A DNA stretch of 64,000 nt, from assembly GCA_023374045.1 (NCBI GenBank), contig CM041777.1:480167594-480231593 (forward strand), written 5' to 3'. Both the position numbers and the translations under genes were made by a program. This stretch comes from Limonium bicolor (taxonomy: Eukaryota; Streptophyta; Magnoliopsida; Caryophyllales; Plumbaginaceae). The notes under the pieces are model-generated. The model was given only the letters and a program-made list of their open reading frames with translations. It did no database searches and was not told the DNA's origin. Numbering within the stretch: position 1 is the first letter of the stretch; each line of letters starts with the position of its first letter. Positions 11,886 through 25,170 of the stretch are shown piece by piece.

Positions 11886-12366
11886 AGTGAGTGTTTTGTA
11901 TTTTTCCAAAGGCACTGGGGCAGCTAGTCCTGAGTAAGTATGAGTAAGTATGAGTAAAGTATAGTAAGTAAGTATGAGTAAGTGCCTGAGGATCTCTATG
12001 TGCAAATGAATTTGATCAAACCAAAGGACCGTAGAGCCAGAAAGCGTAAGTGCTCAAGTCATGATGGCCGTGAACCAGAAAGCGTAAGTGTTCAAACGTG
12101 ACCGGTACCTAAGGGATCACTCTCCATTGGGGGAGGATTGTACCTAATTGTCTGCGGATGGACCCCCTTGGAGAGGAGTAAAATGGATATTTTTGATTGC
12201 TATGCATGCAGTGACATGCTGTTTGGATGCGTAGTATGCATCATGTCAGACATTTGGAGTTTGACAAGTTATATGTAGAGGTCATAACCTTAGCATAGAG
12301 TATTGGTACAAGTAACAATATTAGATTCACCAACTTTGAGGGCAAAGTTCTTTAAGGGGGGTAGAT
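11886..12366 (+). mobile_element. E1 internal region, right part, ending in polypurine tract
   Basis: Continuation of the E1 interior after solo LTR A' and its GTAAC duplication. The polypurine tract TTAAGGGGGGTAGAT at 12352-12366 directly precedes the 3' LTR. An 'AGAAAGCGTAAGTG' block is present twice (12039 and 12077). No coding motif is seen. Confidence 0.85.
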
Positions 12367-14555
12367 TGAAATACCCCGAACTTAAATATGGTGATTATAT
12401 TATTCTAATATGGTATTTAAGGGCCTAATAGTGCCTAAGTAATTTTTGGTAAAGAAAATAAATCCAAAGAAATGAGAAAAACGCTTAGGAAGCGGAAAAC
12501 GCTAAAATGAGCGTTAAATAACCATAGGAGGTACAAGACCTCGGTTATAGTATCGTAAGGATTCCTAAGGCTTATTCATGCCTAATTAGTATACGAGAAT
12601 GATTCCCGAAGAAAACGGATCCGAATAATGTATTAAAACGCTAATAGAGCTTTAGCGCACGGTTTTCGAGGAACCCGAAAACGTGATTCTAAGTGGTCAA
12701 ACAGACCCGTAAAAATTATAAACCATAAATAAAAAATTATTAAGCATTTATGGAAGCTTAATAACCAATAAAAATAAAGAAACGAGAAAATTCCGGAAAA
12801 CGGGCCCGGTTAGTGAATAGTATCAGAACCAGGTGAAATAACGAGCGTTTTCTGTAAAAGATGAAAAACGCTCCAGCTAGTATTACAGTGGGGGCCGGTT
12901 TTAACAGATAAATAAACCCCCTCTCACACATACACACTAGCTAAATAAATAAGGAGTCAAAACAAAAGTAGAATAAAAAGGACAAAAGCAACCCCACCCT
13001 CTCTCCCTCTCTCATTTCTCTTTCCTTCCTTCTCTTTCCTCTCCTTCTCCTTCCCCATCGATTTCTCTCTCCCTCCTTGAGCTGGGCGATTTGTGAGAAG
13101 CTCCACACCTTCCATGGCTTCTCTTCATTCTTCCTCAAACTCTAACTCCATTTGAGCTCCAAATGTAAAACAAATTACATATTTGTAATCCCCTCATCCT
13201 CCTCTACATTTCTATCTTTTCAAAATTCGAAAAGGATGAGTTTCATCTCCATGGGTTTTCCCCATTTGAAGAGAAAAGCACACCATTGTGAAGCTTGGAG
13301 TCTCCTCTTTCCAACAAGGTAAAAATCCACATGAAAGACCTCACTTTTCTCCATCTCTTGGTTTGGCCGATTTTGGTCTCTCTTTCTTACCTTGTTTTTC
13401 CTCTTGTTTTGGAGCTTTGCTTCAACCCTCCAATGGTGGTGAGAACACCTTCTTGAACCAAGGGCTAAAACCCCTCCTAAAGCACTCCAAAGGTAAACCC
13501 TAGAAATTTGTATTTTGAACACTTCAATGAACTAGCATAAATCTAAGGGCTAGTGTATTAATTATACTTTTTGATGTGTTTTGGGTGATGGGAATGGAGT
13601 TTGGCAACTCCATTCCCCATGTGATCGATTTGTGCAAGAAAGAGGGAAGAAGAAATGGAAAAGAAAGAATGAAGTATAAGCTCAAGGTAAGAGCTCCTTC
13701 CTAATGTAAATTCTATTGCATTAGAGTAGTGGGAATGGGTAAAATATTTAACGAACCCAAAACTTCGTACTAGTATTGAGAATTGTGAAGTTTGAGTATT
13801 TAAGTGCAAGTATTTGAATTGAAGGCTTTGGAGCCAAGTGAAATGAGTATGTGTATTAGTATTGTGATTGATGGGTATTGATGTATTAAGGTTGCTCAAT
13901 ATGTGTGCTGGTAGAACCCTTGTGGTTTGGCTAGAATAGGGATGGATTTGATGAGAAAGGATGTGTGTGGATAAGTAAGGAAAGTAGATGAGTTATGGCA
14001 AATTTTTGGTAGGAATTGTGCATTAAGGAATGACTTGGTGAATGGGAGAACCAAGGTATGTATTGAGGATAGTAGAGATGTTTAATGACCATTGGAATGG
14101 TAATTGTAGTATGAGGAATAAGGAGTGTAAAATCTGTAGCAAAGTGTATAAGAACATATTGGAGAAGCTAGGAGAATTTAATGTGCAGGATCTTGGTAAG
14201 ATGAGTGTTGGAACTTGGGTATAGGTAGTGCAATGGCTTGGAAATGAATTGGTATGGCAAGGAGAGGTATTTAGAATGCTAGGAATGGCATTGGTCGAGG
14301 GAGAATTGGATAGGAGAATTGAATTGTAAAATCTGTAGCATAAGTGTAACAAAAACTGTCACAAGTATTGGAAAAGAAGTGAGGGAATTGTGTAAGTTAT
14401 TTGATGGATTTAGTGAGGGATTTGGCGGATGAATCAAGGCAATTTGGAGGGCCTAAGAAGTGTTAAAACATGTGGGATTACATGTAGGAAGATTGGGGAA
14501 ACAATGGGCAAAGTATAGAGCTGAAAACAGAATTTTAAACTGAAGTACTGGGCCG

Positions 14556-14864
14556 GACCGGACTTGCAAGTTCGGTCGAGCCCAGATTTACAAAGACGGG
14601 AAACCTTCTGGAATCGACCGAACTTGCGACCGGACTTGCAAGTTCGGTCGGCCAGAAAAATTCTCCCGTCAGAAACCTTCTGGAATGGACCGAACTTGCG
14701 ACCGGACTTGCAAGTTCGGTCGGCCAGAAAAATTCCCGTAATGCGAGCTACTGGAATGGACCGAACTTGCGACCGGACTTGCAAGTTCGGTCGGGCCAGA
14801 AAATTTCCCGTACTGGTAGCTACTGGAATGGACCGGACTTGCAAGGTCGGTCGCAAGTCCGGTC
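14556..14864 (+). repeat. Palindrome array in the E1 3' LTR
   Basis: Same array as 342-662, but the first unit lacks one forward arm, about 13 bp. Otherwise it is nearly identical. Confidence 0.9.
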
Positions 14865-14960
14865 GAGTAAAAAAAAAAAAACATTTTTATTATATGATTA
14901 TAATAATCATATGTGTATATATGCCTATACACATATATGCATATGTATGCAGTAGAACAC

Positions 14961-14967
14961 TATAAAT
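14961..14967 (+). promoter_or_regulatory. TATA-like box of the E1 3' LTR
   Basis: TATAAAT about 100 bp downstream of the palindrome array, the counterpart of 761-767. Confidence 0.5.
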
Positions 14968-16439
14968 GAAGTAGTAAGGGTAAGAAAGTAAGTATATGAG
15001 TATGAAAACAAGTGTAACAATAACTAAGCAAGTTGAGAGTATAAGAACATTAAGTACACCGGGATAACGGGGTAAGTACGGAAGTAGTAATTACTTGTGC
15101 ATCGTAAGAGTATAGTATTAATAATAATGTTGAAACATTATCAGTGGAACAAGTGTGAACCAACGAGCAAGGGAACACGTGTTAAAGCTAACTCCGGTGA
15201 AAGGTATGATTTCCTCATGCCCCGTATGCTAACCGAGTTACGTTGATTTGTGTGCTGTATGCCGGCTAATCAAGACTAAAGCATGAAAACGGTTTATTGC
15301 CTTTCATTATATGTCTTGCTGTATGTTGATTGAGCTATCCTTCTTGAATGGTTGTGTGGCTTTACTTAGTGCGTAGACCGACTCATAGATGAGTCTTGTT
15401 GTGTATTGACTCGTAGCGAGAGTCGTGTGTGAATTAATGGAACCGTAGCAACGCACTAAACCAACGAACCAATAGATGGTAACGTAAACCAACGAACTCA
15501 CTAGAATGCGAGAGAGTGTACGGGAGTAATAACCTCCCGATAACGGTAGGAGAAACAAAATGAGTAATCCACAAACGAACAGTAGTGGAAGTATATAAGT
15601 AACCTCTATTAGAGGAACTAATCTTGGTGCAAAACGTGAACCATGAGAGTAGTAAAGAATGATGAGGGATCTCCAAACCCCTTAGTAATTTAGTCGACCC
15701 GTTACGAGAGGACCCGACTGATGTAAGTATGCCCCGAACGAGAGAGTATTCGATATGTTGGGGAAACCCTTAAATCTGAGGATACTAGACGGTGGTAATT
15801 CCCTAAGCTAACAGAGGTTATCGAGAGAGATACTTCTAGGCTAACCCATGAGGTTGTATTGTGCTCTGAGAGAAGAGTGTTGGGAATTCGTGTAGTCCGG
15901 TAGAACGGACATTTGAGTATTTGAGGAGCTAAGCGTATAGCCCTTGTATTGTAGGTCCGGTGGCGAGTCTTGAGTATGACTCCGCCCAGAGGCCAAAGTA
16001 ATGAGTATTGCGTATGTATGAGTAAGGTAATGAGTATCGAGTAAGAAGCACGTGTGAGTATGTAAGGAGTACCGAGTATTGAGTACGTATGAGTAAGTAT
16101 CGAGTATTGAGTATGTAGGAGTAAGTATGGAGAATCGAGTAGTGAGTATGCACTAGTATAGTGACGAGCACAGAGTAAGGATCGTGTACGAGTAAGGTAT
16201 TGAACATGGAGTGATGAGTATGCAAGAGTAGGGAGTAAGTATGAGTAGAGCAACGAATATCGAACACAGTACGAAGAGTCAAGAATGTATAACAAATACG
16301 AATGGTTGACTATTGAATTGTCTTCCTTAGTAGGTATTGTACTTGTGTATTTATGTAGGTATCCTTGATTGTATTGTGTAGTATGAGTATGTATGTATGC
16401 ATGTAAAATGAACTCCATGTATATCCGACCCAAAGTAGT

Positions 16440-16519
16440 CGGCGTACCGCGGTTAGCACGCGGTATATGCGGATTTCATATGCAGCGTAAGCTGACCCCC
16501 TCGGGGGACTTTTTTTTTA
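16440..16519 (+). ncRNA. Multi-hairpin segment of the E1 3' LTR
   Basis: Copy of 2233-2316 with the same stems; the terminal hairpin CCCCC-TC-GGGGG at 16496-16507 is followed by nine T. Confidence 0.55.
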
Positions 16520-16916
16520 GTGTGCAGGTACCGAAGCTGTTCACCGTTCGAGAGAGTAGGACGGGGACTGCTACATAAGCATGGGTAGTTGAGTAAAGGG
16601 AATTGTATGTGTTAATGTAGTAAGAATTTGGATGTTTAGACTGTATCGGTAATTTTGAGGATTGTAGTATACTCGGTATAGTAATGTATTGGAGTTGTAA
16701 TTGGATTATGGATGAGTATGCAATGGGAAGTATTGTATTGTGTAGAGTACTCGGTATGTTCATGTTCATCAGACCGATAGTATGTAGTATTGTAACTCGC
16801 CTTGTTAGTCACGTGGGTGACTAACGGCATTGTACACCCGCCGTTGTGTAAGGAGTATCCGCTGCGAAGGTAAGTATTTGTACAGTAATGATGGTATTAG
16901 CGGTAGGGGTGTTACA

Positions 16917-17571
16917 ACACCCTCTATGAATCATCAGTCCATAGAGTAGATCATAGAGCTTAACTGTAGTCATTGTATGCAGTGCAAATATATATATATA
17001 TATATATATTCATGGTCACGGTCCAGAGTACCAACATGGTGAGTCAGGGAGCACCAAGAACTTCAACATGGTGAATCAGGGAGCACCAAGAACCCCCAAA
17101 GCAATTAATTTCCAGTGAAGAGCTCCCAAAACCAAATCCATTTCCAATTGTCAAATACCACCATTAAGTCACAACTCGTGAAATACAATTCCAATCCTCC
17201 AACCAAAATCAGGGTTTCCAAAATACCTTTTTGATGAGTAAAACTTCACACCAACAAAACAAACATGTGCACAGAATTTACCAAATTATTCCTTACTCAG
17301 GAAGACAACTCAACAAAATCACCAGAAGCTCGCTGTCGATACCGATGTCTAGATTAATGACAATCCACAATCAAAATCTACTAACCATAACCAAATAAAT
17401 TAGTAAATCATCTAAGTAGCAGCCTTTACTCGTTGTTATTCTAATCGACACCATGGAAGAGATTCGGCAGCAGTAAAAGAAGAACGTGAATAGGAAGTTT
17501 AGGAGAGAAGGCACAAGAATGTTGTAATTGGGAAGAAGAGCGCATAATGTTGCAACAATAAAGAAGATAGT
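16917..17571. other. Unclassified spacer with AT microsatellite
   Basis: No gene seen. It contains a TA dinucleotide run (about 16988-17009) and two tandem copies of about 32 bp around CAACATGGTGA(A/G)TCAGGGAGCACCAAGAAC (about 17031-17093). It is the pre-insertion DNA into which E1 and solo LTR B landed and continues at 25915. Confidence 0.6.
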
Positions 17572-20500
17572 TGAAATACCCCGAACTTAATTAGGGTGAT
17601 TAAATTACTCTAATATGATATTTGAGGGCCTAATAGTGCCTAAAGAATTTTGGTAAAGAAAATAAAACCAAAAGAAAAGAGAAAACGCTTAAAAAGTGAC
17701 CGTAAAATTGAGCGTTAGGTGACCATTGGAGGAATGCGACCTCGACGAGGGTCCTAGATGGATTTCAAGGCTTATTAATGCCTAAATAATGTACGGGAAT
17801 AATTCCCGAAGAAAACGGATCCATAAAATGAATTAAAAACGCTAATAAAGCTTTAGCGCATGTTTTTCGAGAAAACCTGAAAACGTGACTTTGAGTGGTC
17901 AAATGAACCCGTAAAAATCATAGTCAACCAAATAACTATAATTAAACATTAATGGAAGCTTAAGAACCATTAAAATTAAAGAAACGAGAAAAATCCAGAA
18001 AATGGGCCCAGTTAGTGAATAGTGCTAAACCGGGTAAATTAACGAGGGTTTTCCAGCAAAAGACGAAAACGCCCCTAGCTTGAATTATAGTGGACCGGTT
18101 TCTTTATATGACTCAGCCCTCCATGACTCAATTGACCTTACTAATTAAAGAAGAAACAAAACAAAAGCAAAAAGTGAAAGAAAAGTACAAAAGTAGCTTT
18201 TAGTCTTCTCTCTCCTCTCATTCCCATTTCTCTCTTGTCTCACACATACTCTCTCCCCACCAGACCCCTCTCCTTCTTCTTTGTTCTGCTGGGGATGATT
18301 TTTGGAGCTTCTCAAGAGCATCTATGGCTTCTCCTTCTTCTGTTGCATGCCTAAGCTCCATTTAAGCTCCAAATGCAAAATAAAGTACATATTCTTCTTC
18401 CTCTCACCAAGCTCTATCTTTCTCTCTTTTCAAAATCCAAAAATGATAAACTTCATCTCCACGGGTTTTGGCCATTTGAAGAGAAAACCACATATTCTTG
18501 AAGCTTGGAGTCTCCTCTTTCTTCTAAGGTAAAAATCTCCAAGAAAAACTCATCTTTTCTCCATCTTTTAGTGTGGCCGATTTTGCCCCTCTTATGCCTT
18601 GTTCCTTTTCTTGTTTTGAGCTACTCTCCAAGCCTTTCATGGTGGATTAGAGCTCATCCTTTGATTCATGGCAAGAACCCATTTCTAGGGTTTCAAAGGT
18701 AATGCCAATCTTAGTGTTTTAAGCACTTCCTAGTAAACTTGAGTTAATTAATGAGTTAAGTGTCGTTGCTTAATATCATTTTCCTTATTTAATGTTGGGC
18801 TAGAGCATTGGCAATTGTATTGCCCTTGACCGGTTTTGGGAACCAAGAGAGAAGAGGAGAAGAGAAGGCTTGGAAAAGAGGAACTTATGAAATTAAGGTA
18901 ATTAAACTACTTTGATGCTTACTTTGATGTTTTAGAATTTTGGGAATGGGTAAAACCAAAAGAATAAACCAAAAATTGTATGGAAATGTGTCTTGAGTAG
19001 TTAGATAAGGAATTTATGCATTGTTGCTTTGAATTGAGGGCCTAGGAGCAAAGTAGTGCATGGATTATGTCTTATGATGTATTTGGAGAATTTGGTGAGA
19101 TTTGAATGAGTATTGTGTGCTATTAGAACCCACTAAGGGTTTGGTTAGTATTGGATGAAATTTGGCGATGAGATGAGTTTTGGACAATGCTAGAAAAGCA
19201 ACGGAGTTATGGCAAAATTTCGGTAGGAACCGAAGGAGTTTTAAGTGTATATTGAGTAAATAATGACCTAGGCTTAACTAGGTGTTTATAGGATGGAGTT
19301 GGGTTGATTAATAACCTTGGAATGGTATTTGGAGAACTAGGAAGAGAAGTGTAAAAATCTGTAGCAAGTTAGTGTATTAATGCCTTAGAGCCTTGGAGAG
19401 AAACTAGGTTGTATGACATTGAAAGGAAAGGATGGACTTGGGTATAGCTAGTGCATTTATCTAGGAATGAATTGGAATGGTAAAATGGAGTTAGAACAAA
19501 GTGCAAAGAGAAGTGTAGAAATGCACAAGTGTGCAAAATGTAAAAGTGAGGATGGAAAATTGTAGAAATTGAGCAAGGATTTGAGCAAGGATTAAACCAA
19601 TGATTTGAAGAGGTTTAGAGCATGTTTTAAGGTGTTTAAACATGTGGAAAGTTTATGGAATGATTAGGGGTGGATTAAGGGTTGATTTGGGGTTGAAAAA
19701 TCACCTAAGTAGCAGTTTTTAGCAGGGTCCGGGACCTAGGTTGGGAACCAAGTCCCGAACCGCATCAAAAAAAGCCCCGAGAGTAAAAATTGGAAGTGGT
19801 CTGGGACCTAGGTGCAGGACCAAGTCCCGAAGCAGTAGTAAAATCAGGCCGAGAGTATGGAAATGAGTTGGTCCGGGACCTTGGGTCCGGACCACCCCTA
19901 AAATTTAACCGAGAGTGTTTTTAAGTGCCTAAAACATGGGGGATTGATTGGTAATGGTTTTAGATGTTGTTAAGGCCTTTTTTGGTGATATGTAAAGGTC
20001 CTAAGAAGTGTAAACAAGTGTAGGAAATGAGTGAGAAGTAAGAACATAATTTGACATGAGTAAAACTAAGTATAACGGGACAACGGGGTAAGTACGGGAG
20101 TAGTAATTATTTATCTACCGTAAAGTATTGTTGTTAATAGAACCATTTGACATGTAACCAGTTGATCAAGTATGAACCGGGCAATGTGAGGTAACCCGGT
20201 AAAGCTAAACCAAGGTGTAAGGTATGATTTTCTCATGCCCCGTATGCTAACTGTGTTACACTGATTTGTGTGCTGTGTGCTTGTGTGCCGACCTAATCAA
20301 GATAAAAGCATGAAAAATGTTCCATTGCTTGATTGTATATCTTGATGCATGTTGTGTGTACTAACCTCCCTTGTATGATTGCATGGTCTAACGCTATCGT
20401 TGTAGGCCGACTTCTAGTTGTGTAACGGTTGGTTAGTGACTCGTAGAAAGAGTCGTCTCACAAATTAACGAAAATGTGAGAACACGCGAAACTTTTGAAT

Positions 20501-20940
20501 TAAGAATAACGATAACGCAAACCTATGAACTCACTAGGATGTGAGAGAGTGTACGGGACTAGTAAACTCCCGATAACGGTTAGAGGACCGAAATGAATAA
20601 TCCACAAAACAAATACTAGTGGAAGTATATAAGGAACCTCTATTTAGAGGATTGATGAAAATTCAAAGACATGAACTTTGAGAGTAGTAAAGAATGACAA
20701 GGGATCTCCAAACCACTTAGAAAAATAGTCGACCCACAATGAGAGGATCCGACTAATATAAACAATGTCCCGAACATGAGAGTATTCAATACATTGGGGG
20801 AACCCTTAAATCTGAGAATACTAGACATTGGTAATTCCCTAAGCTAGTAGAGGATATCGAGAGAGATACTTCTAGGCTAATCCATGAGATTGTAAAATAA
20901 CTCCGAGAGAGGAGTGTTGGGAATTTGAGTAGTCCGGTAG
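17572..20940 (+). mobile_element. Solo LTR B, left part (plus orientation)
   Basis: Begins TGAAATACCCC. ATAGT precedes it (17567-17571), and the same ATAGT follows the distant right end (25915-25919). The LTR is interrupted at 20940 by solo LTR C and its GGTAG duplication. It resembles the E1 LTR in order of parts but is diverged. Joined, the LTR would be about 4.5 kb. Short frames near 18302-18702 have no recognisable domain. Confidence 0.93.
19726..19893 (+). repeat. Palindrome array in solo LTR B
   Basis: Three units built on GGTCCGGGACCT...AAGTCCCGAACC, separated by spacers with CCGAGAGTAAAAATTGGAAGTGG-like sequence. The arms differ wholly in sequence from E1 but keep the unit layout and position in the LTR. 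Confidence 0.8.
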
Positions 20941-21429
20941 TGTAACACCCCTACCGCTAATCCTAGGCTTACCGTCCAATCATCCCAACAATCAAAGCTA
21001 CACGCAGCGGAATTACTACTTACTACGGCGGGTGATACAACGCCGCTAATCGCCCATACGGCTAGCAAGGCTATTCCTACTTACAGTAACGGTCTGATGA
21101 ACATAATATACCGAGCTACTAAACAATGCTTACTAAATACAAAATACCATGCACTTACATTAATGGATTACCGAGTGTTTAAGAGTATTCGCTTACATCC
21201 TTTCACTAGCTCCCAAAAATAATGAGTTAAAAACAACAACTCATCTATACCAATTCACCATCCTATCAATATCCAAAAAGGGTGTACCCCATGGTACACC
21301 GGCTAAACAAAAGGCTTACAGCCGTGTACTACTTAGTACACCTTTCACAATGCATTGTTTATAGACAAAAAGAAATCAAGCTAAGTCTTCATCATCCTCA
21401 CCCTTCTCTTGCACCTGCATTCATATTAA

Positions 21430-21520
21430 AAACGGGGCCCCAAGGGACTCAGCATAAAGCTGCATATGAACTCCGCATATACCGAGTGCTAACAAGGGCA
21501 CGCCGACTATTTGACGTCCA
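21430..21520 (-). ncRNA. Multi-hairpin segment of solo LTR C
   Basis: On the minus strand: ATATG-loop-CATAT, CAGC-TTTAT-GCTG, then GTCCC/GGGGCCCC hairpin sequence followed by GTTTTT. This is the same order as in E1 and B. Confidence 0.5.
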
Positions 21521-21689
21521 CTAAACATGCTGTTCATTTATTACATACATACATGCTTTACATTCATCATACATTCATGCTCAGTACACTACACAATCCA
21601 AGGCAACAATACAATAGCATACACACAATACTCACCTTCATCGGGTTAGCCAAGTTAAGCATCCGGGTTAATCGGAATGCTGTTTACTC

Positions 21690-21782
21690 TTTTACTCATT
21701 TCACATTACTTACTCTTACCTACACTTACTTACTTTCAATTACTTACTTACTCATTCTTACTTACTTACTTACTTATACTCA
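21690..21782 (-). repeat. TTACTTACTCAT-type minisatellite of solo LTR C
   Basis: Reverse-strand counterpart of the GAGTAAGTAA arrays of the plus-oriented LTRs. Confidence 0.75.
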
Positions 21783-22605
21783 AGTTAAGTCGGTATGACC
21801 TCCGGCCCGGGGACTACACCGTCCCACCACCGGGATTTACTTGACTCACCAATCCGGGATGCTACCCATTTAAGGGGTTTGGGCCGCGGACCAGTTTAAG
21901 AGTCAGGAATCGGATCCAACCTCTTGTGTCTCCTCATCCTCACGCGTGGCCGAAACTATATCGGACTTCTACTCATTCCAATTTAATTACCAATTTATTA
22001 AGTTAGATTGGTTAGCTTGTTAGGAATCAAATAGAAGTCCAATCACAAATAATGTTCGGTCACAATACAATTCAACAAGCATACACAACATTCATTATCA
22101 TCCATACATTTCATGAATTATACAAACTAAGATTTAAGAGAATATACACAACATACAACACTACATATTCACAAGTAAGCATATTAACTCCGATTCGTGC
22201 ATTTATCTTATTTGGTGATCAATTAGCACACAACACACAAATCAGAGTAACCTAGGTAGCATACGGGGCATGAGGAATTCATACCGTTCACCGTTGTACT
22301 TGTATCCGACGTTCCTCCGGTGTTCACAAGTCAAGTCCTAACATATACATACAATTGGGTGGTTAATTACCCTTACTTTACCTTACTAATCACTTACTAA
22401 CATTTCCTGCTTTATACTTACTAATTCATTGTTGTTCAAATACTTATACTTATGTTACTTGCTTAAAATTATTTTCTAAGCTTGTTTATGGCCTTAATGA
22501 CCTTTAAACATCATTAATTATGTCTTAATCATCTTATAATATCATTACCCTTCATTACCCATCCTTACCTAAACATTAATACACATTCTGGAGGATTTTT
22601 GTAAA

Positions 22606-22928
22606 GGTCCGGGTTGGTGTCCGGGTTTACAAACCCGGACCACCACGTTTAACTTACTCTCGGGTGGAATTCAGGCTTGGTCCGGGTTTCCTTCCTAATA
22701 TACAAACCCGGACCACAATGTAATATGCTCTCGGGTGATTTTTGCATCGTCCGGGTTTGTGTGCTACTTTGCAAACCCGGACAACTTGTCTTGGTATGTT
22801 ACGGGTGTATTTTTGGGGTGGTCCGGGTTAGTGTTTTGGTTTGTAAACCTGGACCATCCCTTTGTAAAACTTTCTGTCGGATTTTAAGGCTAGTCCGGGT
22901 TTGTGCGCTGGTTTGCAAACCCGGACTA
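22606..22928 (-). repeat. Palindrome array in solo LTR C
   Basis: Five units. Read on the plus strand each has GTCCGGGTTTG, a second partial arm, then CAAACCCGGAC. Spacers include CTCTCGGGTGGAATTCAGGCTTGGTCCGGG. The AATT(T)CAGGCTTG part of the spacer is also found in the Athila LTR arrays. Confidence 0.9.
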
Positions 22929-24924
22929 GTTACCGTATTTTGATTTATATAAGTTTTTGAGTTTGTTTAAATTCCAAACTTCTACCAAACTCTTCCCTAA
23001 TATTTCTATATATAATCTAGCATGTTTTAACTTTGTTTAAGCATTTTAAACTAGCCTAAACCAATCCTATAAAAATCTGTTACATAAACTCATTTCACTG
23101 TAAGTTTCTCCTCTGTTACAATTTCTACTTCTTACAGAAATGTTATAGACTTTCCTTCTCTTCTTCCCACTCACTAAATTGGCTCTCAAACTATCCTAAC
23201 TTAGTTTGACACTCACGTTTTACCATTTACAACTCCTCTCAACTACACTCTTCCTTCCTGTTACAAAACAAAGTGAAAAACCTTATTCTTTCCTTCACTG
23301 CAACTCTCTTCTGTTTCTTTCCTTTCTAACAGCACATAAGTGTATAAATTCCTAACCAAATTTTGACAGAGGTTCCCCACATTTCTAAGTGTTCTCACCA
23401 CATAATTTTGAACACTCAATATTTTCACAACCTGTTCAACATATACAATATTCTCACATATATTTCTAATACCTCCTGCACACTCATTTACACTTAGCAT
23501 ATTATTTTCTTGTTTTCAAAAAGCTTCAAACTACAACTACCACTCACATTAATGTACCCATTCTTCTCCTACAGTTACAGTGGTTTATTTCATTGCTAAA
23601 ACAATATACATACACATATACAAACATAAGAATTATGCAGAGGCTTCTAATTACCTTTGGTTTTCTTGTTTCTTTTCCTTTCTCCTCTTCTTCTCCTTTC
23701 TTGCTCCTCTTTCCTTCTTTGTTTTCTTGATTTACTTAAACCAAGCTACACCATGTAACAAGGCACAATCTTACACACCCAACTACTAAATTTTCCCACG
23801 TAGGTTTTAAACCCTAACTTATGAGAACTTATTTAAACACTTAAGAGATCTTACCTTGAGCTTCTAATGGAGTTTTTGGAGTAGAAAATGACAAGACTCC
23901 AACCTTCACGGTGGAACACCAAAAGGGCTAGCAATGGAATAGTGGTGTTACGTGAGTTTTATTTTTTTGCAAGGAAACATGGAAAAAAGTGAAGCTTTGG
24001 TCTACTTATTACCTTAGAACATGGAGAAGATGATAGATCTTCTAATGGTGACCTTGAAGCTCCTAACCGATAATACCCTCAAAACTAAAGTTGGTGGTTT
24101 TAGATTTTTGAAAGGTGGAGAATGATCTCCTTGACGATACGAATTCAACGGTATGGTTTTTGTAGCATTTGGTGGTGGTTTGAGGTTTCAAAATGAAGAA
24201 GAAAGTGGCTCTGTATGAGGGTTCTTCAATTCGCCATAGTCGCACCAGAGAGGAAGAAGAGAGAAAATAAGAGAGGTGCAGTACGTGGGTTGTGAGTGAG
24301 TGAGGAGAGAGGTTTTATTTTTTTACTTTTATGGGTTTTGTCTTTTGCAAATAAGGGAATTAAGAGAGGGGTGTGAGAGAGGGCTAGTGAATCGGCCCAC
24401 ACAGCACACACTCACACACTTACATTTTTATTTCTAAAAGTGGACACACTACTTTATTTTATTTACACTCTCACCCCACAACTTCCCGTTTTTGACAGTT
24501 TTTATTATTTTCTCGTTTTATTTATTTTATTGGTTCTAGACCTTCACTAATATTTATTAATGACTATTGAGTTGACTAAAATTGTTACGAGTCTATTTGA
24601 CCCGCTTAAAGTCACGTTTTCCCGGTTACCTCGAAAAACGTGCTTTAATATTCGTTAGTGTTTTTAATCCATTTTAAGGATCCGTTTTCTTCGGGATTTG
24701 CTCCCTCATACTTATTTATACTTAATTAAGCTTCTAAAATATTTATTAGCCTAATTAATCGCTATTTTTAATTACAGGGTATTTCAGGTAGAGAAACGGA
24801 CATTTGAGTATTTGAGGAGCTAAGTGTATAGCTCAGCTTGTATTCGTAAGCCCGGTGGTGAGTCTTGTGTATGACTCTGCCCGGAGGTCATGGGTAATGA
24901 CTTAAAAGATGTCCCGTTGAGTAA

Positions 24925-25170
24925 CGAGTATTGAGTAATGAGTAAGTACGAGTAAAGTAATGAGTATTGAGTATTGAGTAAGTACGAGTAAAATAATGAG
25001 TATTGAGTAATGAGTAAGTACGAGTAAAGTAATGAGTATCGAGTAAGTACGAGTAAAGTAATGAGTATTGAGTAAATACGAGTAAAGTAATGAGTAAGGT
25101 AACGAGTAAAGTACGAGTAAGGTAATGAGTAAAGTACGGGTGAAGTAATGAGTGGAGTATGAGTAAAGCA
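24925..25170 (+). repeat. GAGTAAGTACGAGTAAAGTAAT minisatellite in solo LTR B
   Basis: Many imperfect copies of GAGTAAGTACGAGTAAAGTAAT and GAGTATTGAGTA, more regular than the equivalent array in E1. Confidence 0.85.

Larger units (their letters stand above)
12367..16916 (+). mobile_element. 3' LTR of E1 (4,550 bp)
   Basis: Starts TGAAATACCCC after the polypurine tract and ends GGGGTGTTACA. Its right 2.7 kb is the copy of 1-2712. It contains a palindrome array (14556-14864), a TATA-like box (14961-14967), a minisatellite (about 16005-16250) and a multi-hairpin segment (16440-16519). The expected target duplication on the right would be ACACC (16917-16921); its left partner is outside the window. 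The near identity of the two LTRs implies a recent insertion. Confidence 0.95.
20941..24786 (-). mobile_element. Solo LTR C, minus orientation, inside solo LTR B
   Basis: Read on the plus strand it runs from TGTAACACCCC to GGGTATTTCA, the reverse of the family ends. Both flanks carry GGTAG (20936-20940 and 24787-24791). It is 3,846 bp with no internal region. It shares long blocks with the E3 LTRs (for example near 21787-21960 and 38150-38330), so it is the same subfamily or a close one. It holds a palindrome array (22606-22928). Confidence 0.95.
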
